Of a stretch of 64,000 nt of DNA, positions 12,881 through 26,424 are shown piece after piece. The number at the start of each line of letters is the position of its first letter. Positions within the stretch are counted from its first letter, which is position 1. Where the stretch lies: positions 10,651,739 to 10,715,738 of the forward strand of contig NC_083648.1 in NCBI RefSeq assembly GCF_963576545.1, read 5' to 3'. The position numbers and the translations under genes were made by a program. This DNA is from Limanda limanda (Eukaryota; Chordata; Actinopteri; Pleuronectiformes; Pleuronectidae). The notes beneath the pieces were generated by a model that was given only the letters and a program-made list of their open reading frames with translations, did not search any database and was not told the DNA's origin.

Positions 12881-15800
12881 TAATTGTATAGATACCATTT
12901 CAATCACCATTTTCATGGATCCATGTGGTTTTAGGAATGATCGGTTAACTTGTGTCTTCATGTAAGCTTGACAGGAAACCGTGTTTGGTCACCTTACATC
13001 TTTTAAAGCTCTATTTTTAGCCACTCCACTCTTTTGTGATTCCACTCGGCCCACCTGAAAGTGTGTTATTGTTAGTTAAATCAAATACAACTGGAGTCCT
13101 AGTTCCAAGGGTGTCGGTAAAAAGCAAAGACGGAATACATCCTATATTTGTCCATAAAACATTTCTGATGTTATTGAAGTGTCTTCAAAGGACACTGAAT
13201 AAACATGTTGTAAGGTTGCCCACGGTCACACACAAATCGGCCCGAAGGGGATTGCTGGGAAGTAATCTAATCATTCCTTTTAACTGAAACGCACTGACAT
13301 GCAGTGTAGATAATGATCCCCATGAAAAATGTACTGTATTTTCAAAAGAATAGTTCCTGTCTGCTGACATTAACATAAAGATAGTTCTGCATCCTGGAGC
13401 CATATCAACAACATGTACTTATGTTTGGTTCCCTTACATTTGCATATGCAAATAAATTTAAAAAAATTAAATTCTGTCCTTTTATGTGACTTTCTGTGAT
13501 GAACAAGCGGCATCAAGTGGTTGCACAATGAGGGTTCAGCACCACGGAGAAGAAGCATTTGTGCCATTTTAGACCAAGCTTAAAGCATTACAGCTGAAAT
13601 TAACCACAGTTTAATATAGATTTTTTTTTACACATCTATCACATTCAATGGCACAGTATGAATATGTATTGTTGTTTTGCTGTACGGGCTGCCATGTGAA
13701 ATTAGTCGCGTTGCTTGGTTGGAGTCATGGGGCGGGGTGTTGAGCGGTGGAGTTTGTTGAAGTTCTACCGCTGACATTTTGATCCTGTTGTGCATTAGAA
13801 GAATACAGTTAGACATATTTGTGTAGGTTTCACAGGAGGAAGGTATAGTGCTCAAAACAACAGGGTGCTGTGACACTTCACTTTGCTTACATAATTTGCA
13901 GCAGGATGCAAAAAGCTTTTAGACACAGATGTGACCCATTGTAATACCTTTCTAAATGCAATCAAACACTTTCTACAAATATGAGCAGGACTTTTCAAAT
14001 GTGAACCTTTGTTTGACATGTAATTTTGTCCAACCCACTCTTTCATTTCTCCATCAGCTCTCTCCAGTTATGCCCACATTTTCAGTTGATGAAACAGCTT
14101 GACAAAAAACTAGTTTATGGTCCATGCTCACTCTGATTCAGGTCTCTCCATATTTTTATTTTGGGAGGGGGATGGTTTTGAACAGATGTTTGAGCCAAAA
14201 ACATTTTTTTGTACATGTTGTTACAGTGGTGTTCAATATGTTGCTTTCTCGCAATTTGTCACGACTGCGTTACATGAGTTGATTCTTTTCATGTTTTCCC
14301 TCAGTAACACTGATGTCTAGTTCAGGACATGAAATAATCATCCATAGAACAAGCGTGTTGTGTCCTCACAGCGAGATTGTCTGCCTCAGCAAACAAAGAC
14401 CATGTTATTTGATAAGACGCTTAGATAGAGGATTCTTTACTTTCATATGTCTGTATGATTATCAGGCACAAATGCTGAAAAGAGGGGAAACAGGGCAGGT
14501 CTGCCATCTTTGTATGTCTCTTTCACTGTGTACCATGAATTGGCTCTCGAAGACAGTTAGAAATTAGACTTTCAAATGAGGCATTAAACAAGGTGATGGT
14601 CAACTGCCAAACCTTAAGTAATGATATTCTCCATTCTCAAGTCCCCAGCCTTGCATAATCAAATGCACAAATCACAGAAAAAAGAACTGAAAATACATTA
14701 TTATTACATATTGTGTTCACACGTCAGTCTCCGGGGACCTGGGGGGACATCAGCGGGAGATAAGCGTGTTTGGGTGGCCCCTACCATCAGCTGGGGAAGG
14801 GCTACGCTTGGATATAGAGGGGGGCCCCCTTATGGGTATCACTTATTTTAAATCCTGAGCCACACCATGCCGCCCCCCCTCTTTTGCCCCCCTCGCCCCA
14901 GGCTCCACCCAGAAGTGTGGTTGCCTTTGTCATTGTAATCTGGCCCTGTTTGCTAAACGCTTCCACTGTTTACTCTCTGCTATGGGGGCTTGTATGAACA
15001 GGAGTCAGCAGGACGCAGGGTGACATCACTTTGGCTGGGGGGTGTTGGAAAATCTGCATTTGTGATTTTCTCGGGGCCCCCTTCTCCTTTTATTCTTCCC
15101 CGTCTCTATCCAGGCCTGTCGAACGCATGAGCTAACCCAGGAGGCTAACATGGCCTACAGGGAGGAATTACACCTAATTACTTGAATAACTGCTCGGCAG
15201 CAGCCTTCCATAGTCACCAAAAATAATTTCCAGGTCTCTGCCTTTCACTGATAGCCAGACGTCTTGTGACGGAAACCTCGGACAAAGCTTCTTCATTCAA
15301 ATGGTCCAGGAGAAATGAAACAGGCTGACAGGTACAAACATTAAAAAGGGGGGAAATCAAATTAACAGACAAGGATTTCATATCATCTATTTTTGTTGTT
15401 GCCGTAGCGATAAAGTCGCAGACATTGAAACTGGTCTGTTGAGCCATTGTTATCATCCCTGGCCATCTGCTGCTGAGGAGTGACATTCCCTCTCATTTGC
15501 ATGATGAGTGATGTATGAGGAGCTTGGGAGGGTATATGCCCCGGTCTTATGACAAAGCAAGTGAAAGTTTTCTTTAAATACACAGACTGAGGATCGATAT
15601 ACGAATAAGGCTGGATGGAGGAGTTTTTTTTCATGAAAATAGGAATAATTCACCTGTTAGTGTTTTGTCTGTGCATGTGAGCGTTTTGCCTGCATGTATG
15701 TTGTATCTCCACCGAGCGCACACAAATCTGTGGTGCATGTGCCTGTGCGAGTGTACGCGCGCATGAGTAGAGGCTAGTGCGCATCTGCCTCCTTGTGTGC

Positions 15801-18800
15801 ATGTTTGTGTGTTTTGCGGATGTGGGAGTAGAGCGAGGAGGGGGGTTGGTGGCTGTTGATGTGCAAATGTGCATCATGTTGAAGGGCTGTGAATGGGGAG
15901 GTGTGACGTAAAAAGGGACCCGAACGCAGGTGCTTATCTCGAGGCTGTCAAAGGCACAGTATGTCATATTCCTGGGGACTACCTTTCAAAGGCACAGCAC
16001 CGGCTCAGCTATCAAGAAACAGGGAGAAAATCAAACTTTTTGGATCACAGCACTAGGTTGGTGTCAAAGTTATTTATATTTAATATACTGTCATTTTGGT
16101 CAGCATTTACCATCACTGATACTCTGCATCGCATATGTGAACGATAGCCTTTTTAGCTCGTGTTGTTAGATGCTCTCGTGTGAGATTCAAAACAGGAGCT
16201 GAAATGTTTTCTGTGGTAGAAACTTACTCAGATTTCCACTTTGATTCTATTCAGCTGCTAAACTCCTTTTCTATGGATTTTTACATGACGATTTGAAGCA
16301 GGATTTTGCTGCCATTTGTTTTTGAACCGTATACATTTTGCCCCGGTGATGGACATTGTTTGCCTGATACAAATCAGTGTTCTTAAAATCTTTGCTGGAA
16401 AGTGAGTGTAGCTTCTGTCCAGGTTTTAGACAGTTTGAGAGGAGATTAAATGAGATTAAATAACTGTTTTTTGAGATGCATGACCTATTTTTGATCGTCC
16501 AGATAGCATGTGATACTGTCTACCTAGATTAAATTCACAGCATTTGTGTAGAGTATAAGCTTGTCTTAGAAGAACACATGTTTGTATTGTATGTAGAGAC
16601 AAAGCATTGTCAGGTTGCCTGTGGCTTGACAGTAACAGCTGTACATACAAGACCACTGAGCCTAATGCACTTAAACATTGACTCTGTGTTCCAATAATAT
16701 ATTTGAACAGTCAGTGAAGTATTTTATTGCATCCTGTTGTGGCTGTCTGTAATTTCGATTTTTAACTCCACTAAAGTTTACAAACTACCTTTGAATGTAA
16801 AATGTAAAGTGTAAGCAAAAAATGATCTAGAAATAAGTTTTTTCTTTTTTACTCTGGGAGCAAGTCTGAGATTTGATATGATTCGTATATTTTGGACGAA
16901 CTTCTACATTTTGTTCAGATTTCCTGTAATTATTCACATTGTAAACGTAGTAAAGTTCTAAGCTAATTCAGCAAACGCTGAATGTGGTGTGATAGTAATA
17001 CAGTCGACCATGAACTTTTGTATTATACGTGGGCAGGTCTCAGCTTTGAACAAATTCTGCTGGGCCAAAGCACTCGACAGTCTCCAGGGCAACTATTGAT
17101 TCAGGAGGACGGATGCTGGTTAGAAAAGTTCATCATTTACCAGAAACTTGCGGCACACTAATGGCTCAAAATCTGCGCGTATGACCCAACTTTAAGTTAT
17201 TCATTGTTATACAGAAAAAGGAATTTTTCAAGGTTGGAGGATGAAGTTATAGTTTACCTGATATTATCACAACTTGAATGTCCTTTTAAAGAAAATAAAT
17301 AATATAGCCTAGAATCAAAAATATATTTTGTTAAATAACTCTATCTCATCATTAATGTAATCTAACATCTCCTATATGAAATGGTAATATATAAATCTAT
17401 ATCTATCTCCATGTCTTTCTGAGACATTACACCCTGCGATGGAGGTGTTAACTATCTTTTAGATTCTGGAGAATTGCTGTGGAAAATGTATAAAATCTTC
17501 TCTGGTAAAAAATAAAACGAAATGCCAGTTGTCATTCTGCCTCCGTTAGCCTCCATTTAATCACAACTCCATCAGCTAATTTCAGTCAGCTCCCATCTCT
17601 TAATAAACATGAAAAGAGCAACAAAAGACATTAGATAACGTAGCATTGTGTAACTGTCTCGCACAAGGATAATGAAAAAGTTTGTTAGGGATGTGGAGAT
17701 GTTAACCTGGGAAACATCACTCAGGTTACAAAGTTGCTCCTCTACACTGTGTTTTAATCACAGTGGCAGCACAGACTATGGCAGGGATGTGTGGTAAAGC
17801 AGTGATAAGTAAGAGGCATTATTCCTCTGTGCTCCACACCCTCCTCTTCAAACGACAGGGACGTTAGTTGCTACACAACACGTTAATGTCACGTCTGTTC
17901 ACCTCCTGGAACTGTCCATGGTACCTGCTGCCCAGCGAACCTGAATTCACCAACTTATTCCTGTAGATACAATACCTTAAAACAACGGGAATGGAAATAT
18001 GGATTTGTATGTATAAGAAAAGAAATGTATGATAAAAAAGAAATAAGAAATTAATATAAACTTGTTAAAGAGCTAAAATGACTTCTTTTTTTTTTCAATC
18101 GCTTGATTTCATTTTAAGCCAACTGCCGTCGGGGTGCCCACAATGTACACGACCAAATCCCAAGAATAGAGCTGAGCATACATGTCAAACTGAAATGCAC
18201 CGTGTTACCTGTTTTTGCCCTATGCTCCAACTTCAGTTAGTTAATCCAGGGAAATGAATTATGTGGATTTAACTCAACAAGGTCTCAGAAACGATCCATC
18301 TGCTGTTGAGCAGCTGGTGAAAGGATAAATGTAATTAATTACTTAACTTTTGAACAGTATTCCAGAAAAGCTGTGCTGTTTATGGAAAAAAATGTAAAGC
18401 AACACTGTGAACAATACCTTTCAAATTTAATTATTTTTTCTCATAGCTCATTAGCTTTTTTAATTTAAATAGTATTTCAGTGTGGCCTATAGTATAAGTT
18501 AAAATTGGTCTGGTATAAATGTACAATCCATAGTGTCAGGATGGTTTTGTATAAAAAATATCTCTCCTTGAAATATAACATAGGAATTTTAAATCATCCT
18601 GTTATAAATTAAATTTGATATTATATGACTAGAATTCTACATAACAGTAATCCTCCTTTAAACAATGATTTAGAAGCTTATACCTAAATTTGGATAATTT
18701 CTGTGGACTGATCATATTTGTCATTTAGTGGTAATTATAGAAAATAATTGAAAACCTTAACAAAATTGTAGGATTGTAAATAATATAGGATCTTATATAA

Positions 18801-19374
18801 TGTCAGTCATATTTTCTGGTTTGGTTCTACTTCAGAGAAATATGATGTAAAAATCTTACTAAGGTGAAATCAGATGGGATTCTCACCAAAAAGAAAAGCC
18901 CTTTTAGTGAATAGTTATATTTGTTTGACAGGGCAAGACTATGAAATGTTCCCAATTAATATTACATGGGATTTTTTTCCGCCTTTCTTTTTTCTAAATA
19001 TATTTCCAAATTTACCTTGATTGTAATGTACCTCATTGGCTGTGGTTTTGTTTATTGGCCTAACTATAAAGGATCTGCTTATACCCTTGTGGGTTGGGAA
19101 GAATTAGGATTTATGAATTTATTTCCTCTGTTGTATTGTTTAAACAGCTTTGGTTTAGTTTTGATCCCTTCCTCTTGCCTTTGAGGCTGTTCCACGGTGT
19201 CAGCTGTTGACTGATAGTAAGAGAACTGCCTCACAGTGTGAATGAAAGAAAACTAGCGGTTGGTAAACACTGATAAGGGATAAATAGAAAGCGGTCAGGC
19301 AGAGATAGTTCTGTGGGAGCCCAGATTGTGTGCGGTCTGTTAAAATGAGATTCTGAGCCTGTCCTTTTTATTCT

Positions 19375-19399
19375 TCCTCCCCTCCCCTCCCCTCCCCTG
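19375..19399. repeat. (CCCCT)n pyrimidine tract
   Basis: Repeated CCTCC pentamers; the complement is purine-rich with a G4-like pattern. Confidence 0.8.
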
Positions 19400-21901
19400 T
19401 GCGGCGTTTGTCTGGAAAATCTCCAGTGACCCGGCTCGGCAGTCCCAGGCTGCAGTATTCTCTTTTTGTATTTGTTTTGTTTTCTAACAAGGGTCAAGTT
19501 GGCCAATAGACATGTCCCTGATGCTTATAGACAGCTGTCATGACTTCAAGTGCTTACAATAGTTACATTTTACATGGTTTCATGGTTCTGCACCAACAAG
19601 CTCAGCAGCAAGAGATTTGTTAAAAAACATAATTTTGAAACATCCTATTTTCAAATGCGTTGACGACTTCTCATCATAAAATTTACCTCTGCCATCCTTT
19701 GACATTTAAAAAAAAGCTGAATATCCATCCATCGACTCAGTTCAGCCATATATGTATATATATATATATATTACCTTGTTATATTAATTACAGTCCCATA
19801 ATTACACATTTACACTCTTCTCACGACAGACCCTGAGGACTATAAATGTAATTCCTCAATTAAAATCACTCTAAATTACAGTTTTATTCAATTCTTTGTG
19901 GGAGAAGCCAGCTTTTTTTTTTAAAAATAGTCTTTTTTTTGGTTGGGGTGAATATATCTTTTATGTGATTAAAAAGACCTTCAGAGGTCTTACCTTGAGG
20001 ATCACCATGTGGTGTATTTACACAGAAAATAATTCAGCCCATTGTAGCCCAGCAGCTAATGAGATTGGTTGTTAAGTGAATGACACAAAGGCTACAAGAA
20101 AAAAGCTTAGCGTTTCGGGTGAATATCACAGTGTCCCTGCACACACACACATGCACACGCACCCCAAGCAAACACACTCTCTCAGCAGCGAGACTCTGGA
20201 CTACCCTGTACCCCACCTCGGTATTCTCCGGCTCCGTCTCCTCCCCGGTGTACTATAAGATGCAAAACAAAGGCTAAAATGGGCATGGTAAGTCGAGGTG
20301 GCGATTCTGCCCTTTCAGACATGTTAACGCTGGAGCATTTGGATGAAGGAGACAAGTGATTGTGTTTGTCTGTGTGAGGATGTGCTGTGCAGCGTGAGGC
20401 TCAGGCTCATATAAGTAGATTAGGAGTAGGGTCAATACCATTGATGCTTTCTTGCGTGACTCAGAAGAAGATCACCACCTTTTGCTTGACTATTCTTAAC
20501 TTTCAAATTGCTGCTGAAAGTTTTCTCTCCATTTCTTTTCGAGCCTCTTTCTCACCTATACCTGAACTTCATATCAGGCTGTATGACAGCTATGAATTCA
20601 GAAAGGTTTATTTTTTGTATGTGCCGGTGGCTGTTAAAGGTGTGGTTACTCAGTATATTGTTGATCCTTGAGTGAAGTCTGAATCGCTATTGTACACGGA
20701 TTTATCTAACAGGCAGTGAAGCCTTTGACAGAGAAAAGTATGACAGCACAAGAGAGGGTCTTGCTAAGCACCTGGACTCAGTTTGCATCGATTACTACAC
20801 TGTTTAGACACTCACTTACACCTGAATAGACGTTGTTTTGACACAAGCATGCAGGATTTGAACACAGTGCAGATATCGTGTATGTTTGATCTCTGAATAG
20901 TGGCACTGGAGCATCACTGGTGATTGCTGTAATACAAAAATTCAAGTGCATTAGCTTATCATGCTCCACTGTCAGCCTGGAAAGTGGGTTAAACTCTATT
21001 GCGTATATTAAACCCTGGACTTAAGTCAAATTTACATTTTGTTAAAGATTACTCCTTTTATTGATGCATATAATCATATTCATGGACCATCTGCTGATTT
21101 GGCAAGCATGGATCAAACTCAAAAAACAGCCCTGCTAACCTTTTAAGTACAAAATAGTCTGGCTTAACTCTGCGAGCCCAGAAGTGTGTGCGAACGTGTG
21201 TGTGTGTGTGTTGAGTGTGAGAGATTGTATGGATATTGGATAATACTTAATTTAGATCCTCCAGGCTGCTCACACCATATTTTATTTTATCAGGATCGCT
21301 TTGGTAGAAGAACAGGGCTTGTGTTTGAACAACTGAGCAAATAATGTTTGTCTGACAATAAGCACAGCAAAATCTTGGTATAAGGAATCTGATTAAACTC
21401 TTGACCACAGCGTACAGCTCTGAGTTTATATTTGTCACCATGGTTACGTGGATTTCACAGTGCAGCATTGCACACTTCCACCTGATTGTGAACGGCTGCG
21501 CGGGCCTCACCTTTTGAGTGCACTAAAACTCTGCTTAGGGCTTCCTCTAGTTATTCTAATAAGTGATTTACTACTCAAGTATCTCCCACTGTGTGTTTCA
21601 CAGAAATAGGAATTTACCAATGGGCATCCTTACTGCATGAAATACTTATGTTCAGCTCATTCCAAACAAAGCTTACGCAGATTGAGAATTCATATGCCAG
21701 AGGTAAATCCGAGTTAACACGGATTTATACTGGCATGAGTTAAAGGACTAGAGTTTGTAATCCAGGTGGCCAAGGGATTTTACCATACAGTGGCAAAAAT
21801 CACTTAAAACTCCCCCAACATCCTGAGCCACTGAGCTCAGTAAGCAGACAGATTGTTCAGAATTGATGACAGCACAAGTATATCAGAGCTGGACTCTGTG
21901 T

Positions 21902-21904
<3 letters not shown>

Positions 21905-21943
<39 letters not shown>
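21905..21943. repeat. (TG)n microsatellite
   Basis: A near-pure TG dinucleotide run, followed to about 22010 by degenerate TG/CG/TA-rich sequence. It is an alternating purine/pyrimidine tract of Z-DNA type. Confidence 0.95.
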
Positions 21944-21945
<2 letters not shown>

Positions 21946-22311
21946 CTGTGCGTGTGTGTCTGCGTGTTTGCGTGTATATACGTATGCCTGTGTTTGTGTG
22001 TGTGCGCATATGTGACCATGTTTGCTTCCTATATATACTCAATTAGTACTAAAGGGGCTGTTTAGAATGAGACCTTGACAGATTGGTATTATTTTCATTT
22101 ACCATGGTAGGGGAGGTGTACTGGGAATACGGCCTTCTATCTGCATGAACATCAGTAGCATGAGTAAAAAGACAAATAGCTCAATTTCAATGGCCACTGA
22201 CTCATGGCTTAATTGATCAAAGTTGCTATAATATTGAAATAATTGATGTTTTAATAGACTTTAGTTTGATCATCATACTCAGAACATTAAGAACACTGGG
22301 TGAAGAACAAA

Positions 22312-22378
22312 GGTGTGTGTGTATTTGTGTATTGGTTAGTGTGTGTGTGTGGGTGTGTGTGTGCGTGCACATGTGTGT
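22312..22378. repeat. Imperfect (TG)n microsatellite
   Basis: An interrupted TG repeat that also contains TGTATT and GCGTGCAC interruptions. Confidence 0.85.
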
Positions 22379-22726
22379 GGAGGACAGAGGAGCAGAGATA
22401 GAGTGGAGTTGTTTAATGACAGGAACAGCTGACTCATTTAGAGAGAGCAGTGAAAGGTAATTAACCCTGGGAAAACTACAGCTGCCATGCGAGCTGTTCA
22501 CTTCAGCGCAATCTGATTAGGAATCACTGCTCGAGTCCCTGACTCCTTTCAGACGCGTGTGTGTTCGAGGTAAACTTTTCCCTTTTGCCCCGGAGAGCCC
22601 CAGAGCACTGGAGACCTGCCTTTTGTGACGGGGGATTAGCTGGAACGGTTACTACGTTTCTCCAAATTGCAGACCACCTGGTAGCATTCATGCAACCTCC
22701 TCCATGAAAGGGCCTCCTTGGGCAGG

Positions 22727-22757
22727 AACAATGAGCAGGATTACTCTGCTCATTGTT
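22727..22757. promoter_or_regulatory. Perfect 12-bp inverted repeat with paired SOX-like cores
   Basis: AACAATGAGCAG at 22727-22738 is followed by a 7-base spacer (gattact) and its exact reverse complement CTGCTCATTGTT at 22746-22757. Each arm carries AACAATG, which fits the SOX HMG-box core (A/T A/T CAA A/T G), in opposed orientation. It lies in a moderately GC-rich, low-repeat stretch (about 22440-22900) of the presumed ST18 upstream or intronic DNA. A dimeric SOX site is the attractive reading; a small cruciform or hairpin is the alternative. Function is inferred only. Confidence 0.4.
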
Positions 22758-25700
22758 ACACCAGGACTGGAACTTCTTTTTCCCCGAACACCTGTCCCCA
22801 AATTAGACAGGTTCGAAACAAGCATGTTCATGACAAAATTCAAAGATTCAAACTAACATGAGAGTGGTTTGGCACACTGGAGACTTGCCAATGGACGAGT
22901 GTCGGCCCGCTCCATTGATTATGCTATTGATGCAGAGTGTAGTGCAATAAGATACTAATTTTATCTGTCTCAATATTTTTGGTGTTCCTAATTGGATTGA
23001 AATTCACAAATAAAATAGCATATCATCTAGCCCTCTTTCATACGACGAGAGAACTAAAAGCACCAGAAATTTGGTCAAAAACCGAAATTGGCTCTTTGAT
23101 GTCAGAAGAAACAATCTGGACTTGGTGCCTCTGTGTGGTCCGGCTCCAGATGAACTCAATTTAGAGGGAAGGCTTCGCGATGACTTTGGAAAGCGATTAC
23201 AAGATTCATAAATCACCTCGGCAAAGGTGTCACCATCTGACTCTTTTATGGGACTCTTGCTAACTCCGTCCAATAACAAGTTTCCCCTGTAGTTATGCCA
23301 TCATAACAAATCATTGAAGCGATAGTAGCTAGCCAGGCTCCTAATTGTCTGTTAAGAATTCTGTGAGCTGTGTTCTTTTATTGAAGCATCTCTGTCTTGG
23401 AGAAGTGATAAGATGCCAATACGCTTCTCTATAAAAGTACTCTTTGGCAAAAGACACAAACACTTTGCTTGGCCGTCAGGGTAGCTGTGAGGCTGTTATA
23501 TCTGAAATCGCAGTTGACTTCAAGATTTTTGAGTGTGTCTGCACGAATCCAGAAATCTCTATCAGACGGAGGAATGCTCATAAATTGCTGGCAGAATACC
23601 TTTCCTTCACATACAGTATATTTTTTTCGTTAATTTGAAAGAGCACATTCATACACAACACATATAAAAGCCTAATTTTTTTTCTCACTGTACTAAATAA
23701 ACTAGTTATATAAAACATTCAAGGCCGTCAACTTAAAAAAGACTGTTCGGTATTTTGTCCCTTAAATTTAAATTATTTTCTTATAAATAACACATAGCAA
23801 ATCCACTGTTGATAAACCTCCAATTTTAATTTGAAGTTGACCTATAATTTAACATGGTGAAATAAAAAGAAAAAAAGATTTAGACCAAGTTTTATCCCTA
23901 AATTTGACTTGCTAGATGTCTTTTGTCCCCTCCCCCCTCCTTAAACATACCCCAGTCATTATTCGGATGTCCAGCTGGTATTTAGGGGACAGGGCTTCTA
24001 ATGGCTTCCTGTCCTTTTTGTCCAAAAACAGACAAAGGGGAAAAGTTGTTTATCTGTATACTGTGAACAGAAGTTGATTTTAATCTCTGTGCAGAGCTTA
24101 ATTCACTCAAAACAGAGCCATTTGCAATTCAATGAAAAATGGGCAAAGCTCTCACCTGCTCTCTGTGTACAATTTTACCTGCTTTACCACAGAAAAGGTG
24201 GAAGCACTGTCCAAGCAGGTACTTTGCTGCTAGCTCACCTTTTCCTTTCAGCTATATAGACAGACTGTGTGTGTGGCTGATTCTCTTCACGCCTCAAACA
24301 GCCTATGGGGTACATATAAATTCTGATCAGTTGCTGTATCCTCAGACATTCATTACAAGGAAATATGAAAGTAAAAGGTGCAATCTCCTGCCGTTTGCTC
24401 TTTATTATACATAAACAGAAAACACTTAGCATGTAAAATTAATGTGAAAATTATTCCCGGGGTAAACTATAAACACAGAAGTTACCCTGCACATTTACCC
24501 TTTTTTTCTCCTTCCCCTAGATCAGAGTGTAATTGCCAGTAATCAGGTCTGTTTGCTGCTGATAAAACCACTCTGAATGCGAGGAACCCTCTTTGTGTGA
24601 TGACTCAATTATGCCAGAAGTGGCTCATCAAACCTGGCCCATCAGCTGCTTTAATAAATAAGGAGGAAAACTTGCTGCAGGCGCATTATAATTCCATTCA
24701 TTCCATAATTAAATCCATTCCAGTTTTAACCCTTCACTCAGTGTGCTTCTGGAAGAGGAAACAAAAACAAGGAGGTGAGGGGGGGGGACACACACACACA
24801 CCAGACAGTGACCTTGCACAGAGCACCCATCCGTTCCCTATAATTCAAAATGATACTGTTGAAGAAAGGTTAAGAGAAAGAGGCTCACACAGAAACGGAT
24901 GGGAATCAGTTAAGACGCAGCTCCTGCTTCTTTTTTGTTTTTATATATGCATTGTTTCCACACAGCCTTAGACAGTAATTATATTAAAAGAGCAATCTAA
25001 TCATAACAGTTGGTTGGTTGAGTGTGCAGCACTGACATTTTGAAATCTTATTTTGTGTAATCTCATTTGCCTCTATCATCTCGCCCATACCCTCTATCTA
25101 AAGGAAATGTAAATAATGTAATTAATTTTATGGTCTCCAGAATCTTACTTTGCTACTCTGGCCTGGTTTATTGGTTTCAAGATGAGGTATCAGCGCAGAG
25201 TTTTTCACTCCATCACAATAATGTCTGTGTTAATTACACGAGAGTGTCCCAAGTGCACGGATAAGCTGGGAACAAGGGGACACAAAGACTCAAGGTCAGT
25301 GATGAATATCCACAGCAGCTGCACTGTATTAATAAGGCATTATATGAAAATAATAATAATAGCAGCACCCACAACAAAATGCGAGAGTGCGGATAGAGTA
25401 ATGTCAGGAGCGTTTGGGTGTTTTACAGATATTTCCTCTCCACCATCTCTGCTTGGATGCAGCCTCTCTGATAATGGTGTGAGGCAATGGTTATTCATGA
25501 TTGCCGGACTGGGAAGGTCTCCCTCTTTCTCTACCCCCAGTCACAGCCCATTCTCTCCTCTGTGGTGGGAATGCTAGCAGATGGGGTTGGGGGGAATGGG
25601 CTGGGCTCAAGGACACCTAGCAGCCAGATTAACACATAGAAAATCTCATAGACACCCAGCATCAGGCCGCCTCCTTTCCCCCTGAGAAATCTGCCCCAGA

Positions 25701-26308
25701 CGAAGAGAAGCCGTCCTCTGAGAAGCTTTATTTGTGTTGGACTTGGGGTTCGCGTATGTGTGTTTATGAGGAGGGGTGGGCGCATAAATATGATTCAGCA
25801 GATGACGAACCAGCTCAAATAGTAGGGAGGCTTTTTTCATATGCTAATGAAGCGGAGTGAATAACCCTCCCTCCTTCACTCCCTCTCCTCTCCTCCCCCC
25901 AGTTTTGTTTTCCCGGGGAAATGCTCTGTGCTATATAATTAAGAAGATGTTGTTGTTGGGGTTTTTTTTTTCTTTCAAAGCTAACAGAAATAAATAATTC
26001 CATAATAAGATCTGTGAAGTGAAGAGGCTTAACATACTCATTGTGTTCATCCTTGTTTTCCCTCTTGGATGTTTTATATTAATTAGAAGCAAGCAATTTG
26101 ATCTCTGTCAAGCAATCAATTTGTATTGTGCTCCTTATTCAAAGTGACGTGTTAATATGTTCTTTCCACCTCTTTTGCCTGTATATTTGATCTAGAATGT
26201 AAACTTATATTATTAAAAAACATCAGAAGGCGGGTTTAAGTGTAAAAAGTTAGAGATTGTAAGACTGAGGTTTACATGTTTGTTTGTTTGCTGTTTATTC
26301 TCTTACAG

Positions 26309-26424
26309 ATAATGAATTGCGCGATTGCCTCCTGAGAGAAAAGAAGTGTGAAAGCATCAACCAGGGTGGACAGTGTGGATCTGGTCTCTCATCCTACAGA
26401 GCGTTCGGAGAACTACAGTCAAAG
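26309..26424 (+). other. ST18: Candidate 5' exon of ST18 just upstream of the start exon
   Basis: A strong polypyrimidine tract and acceptor (tttattctcttacag) end at 26308, and a donor (gtaaac) starts at 26425. The exon ends ...TCAAAG, so when it is joined to the exon at 28339 the start context becomes AAG-ATGG, with A at -3 and G at +4, which suits initiation. The exon carries a short upstream ORF (26312-26335, eight codons including stop). Read in the frame that enters the start ATG it is open throughout, starting DNELRDCLLREKK, so it could also be coding in a longer isoform that begins at 8474. The peptide is not recognised. Confidence 0.5.

Larger units (their letters stand above)
8568..26308. 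other. Long gene-poor stretch, probably a large 5' intron of ST18
   Basis: I see no exon that can be supported in these 17.7 kb. Contents are microsatellites (21905-21943, 22312-22375, 20138-20165), a pyrimidine tract (19375-19399), a diverged tandem duplication (12598-12880), an alternating purine/pyrimidine patch (15650-15830), a GC-rich patch with a GGGGGCCCCC palindrome (14740-14900), and a 12-bp perfect inverted repeat at 22727-22757. Several AT-rich segments with homeodomain-like cores, for example 24640-24740 and 25800-25940 (which has ATGCTAAT, a POU-like octamer), look like enhancer candidates. Conservation across fish was not testable here. Confidence 0.5.

Noticed and set aside
24597..24971. 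Open frame of 124 residues on the + strand
   Set aside because: Includes a CA repeat and AT-rich sequence; no domain and no flanking exon in phase.
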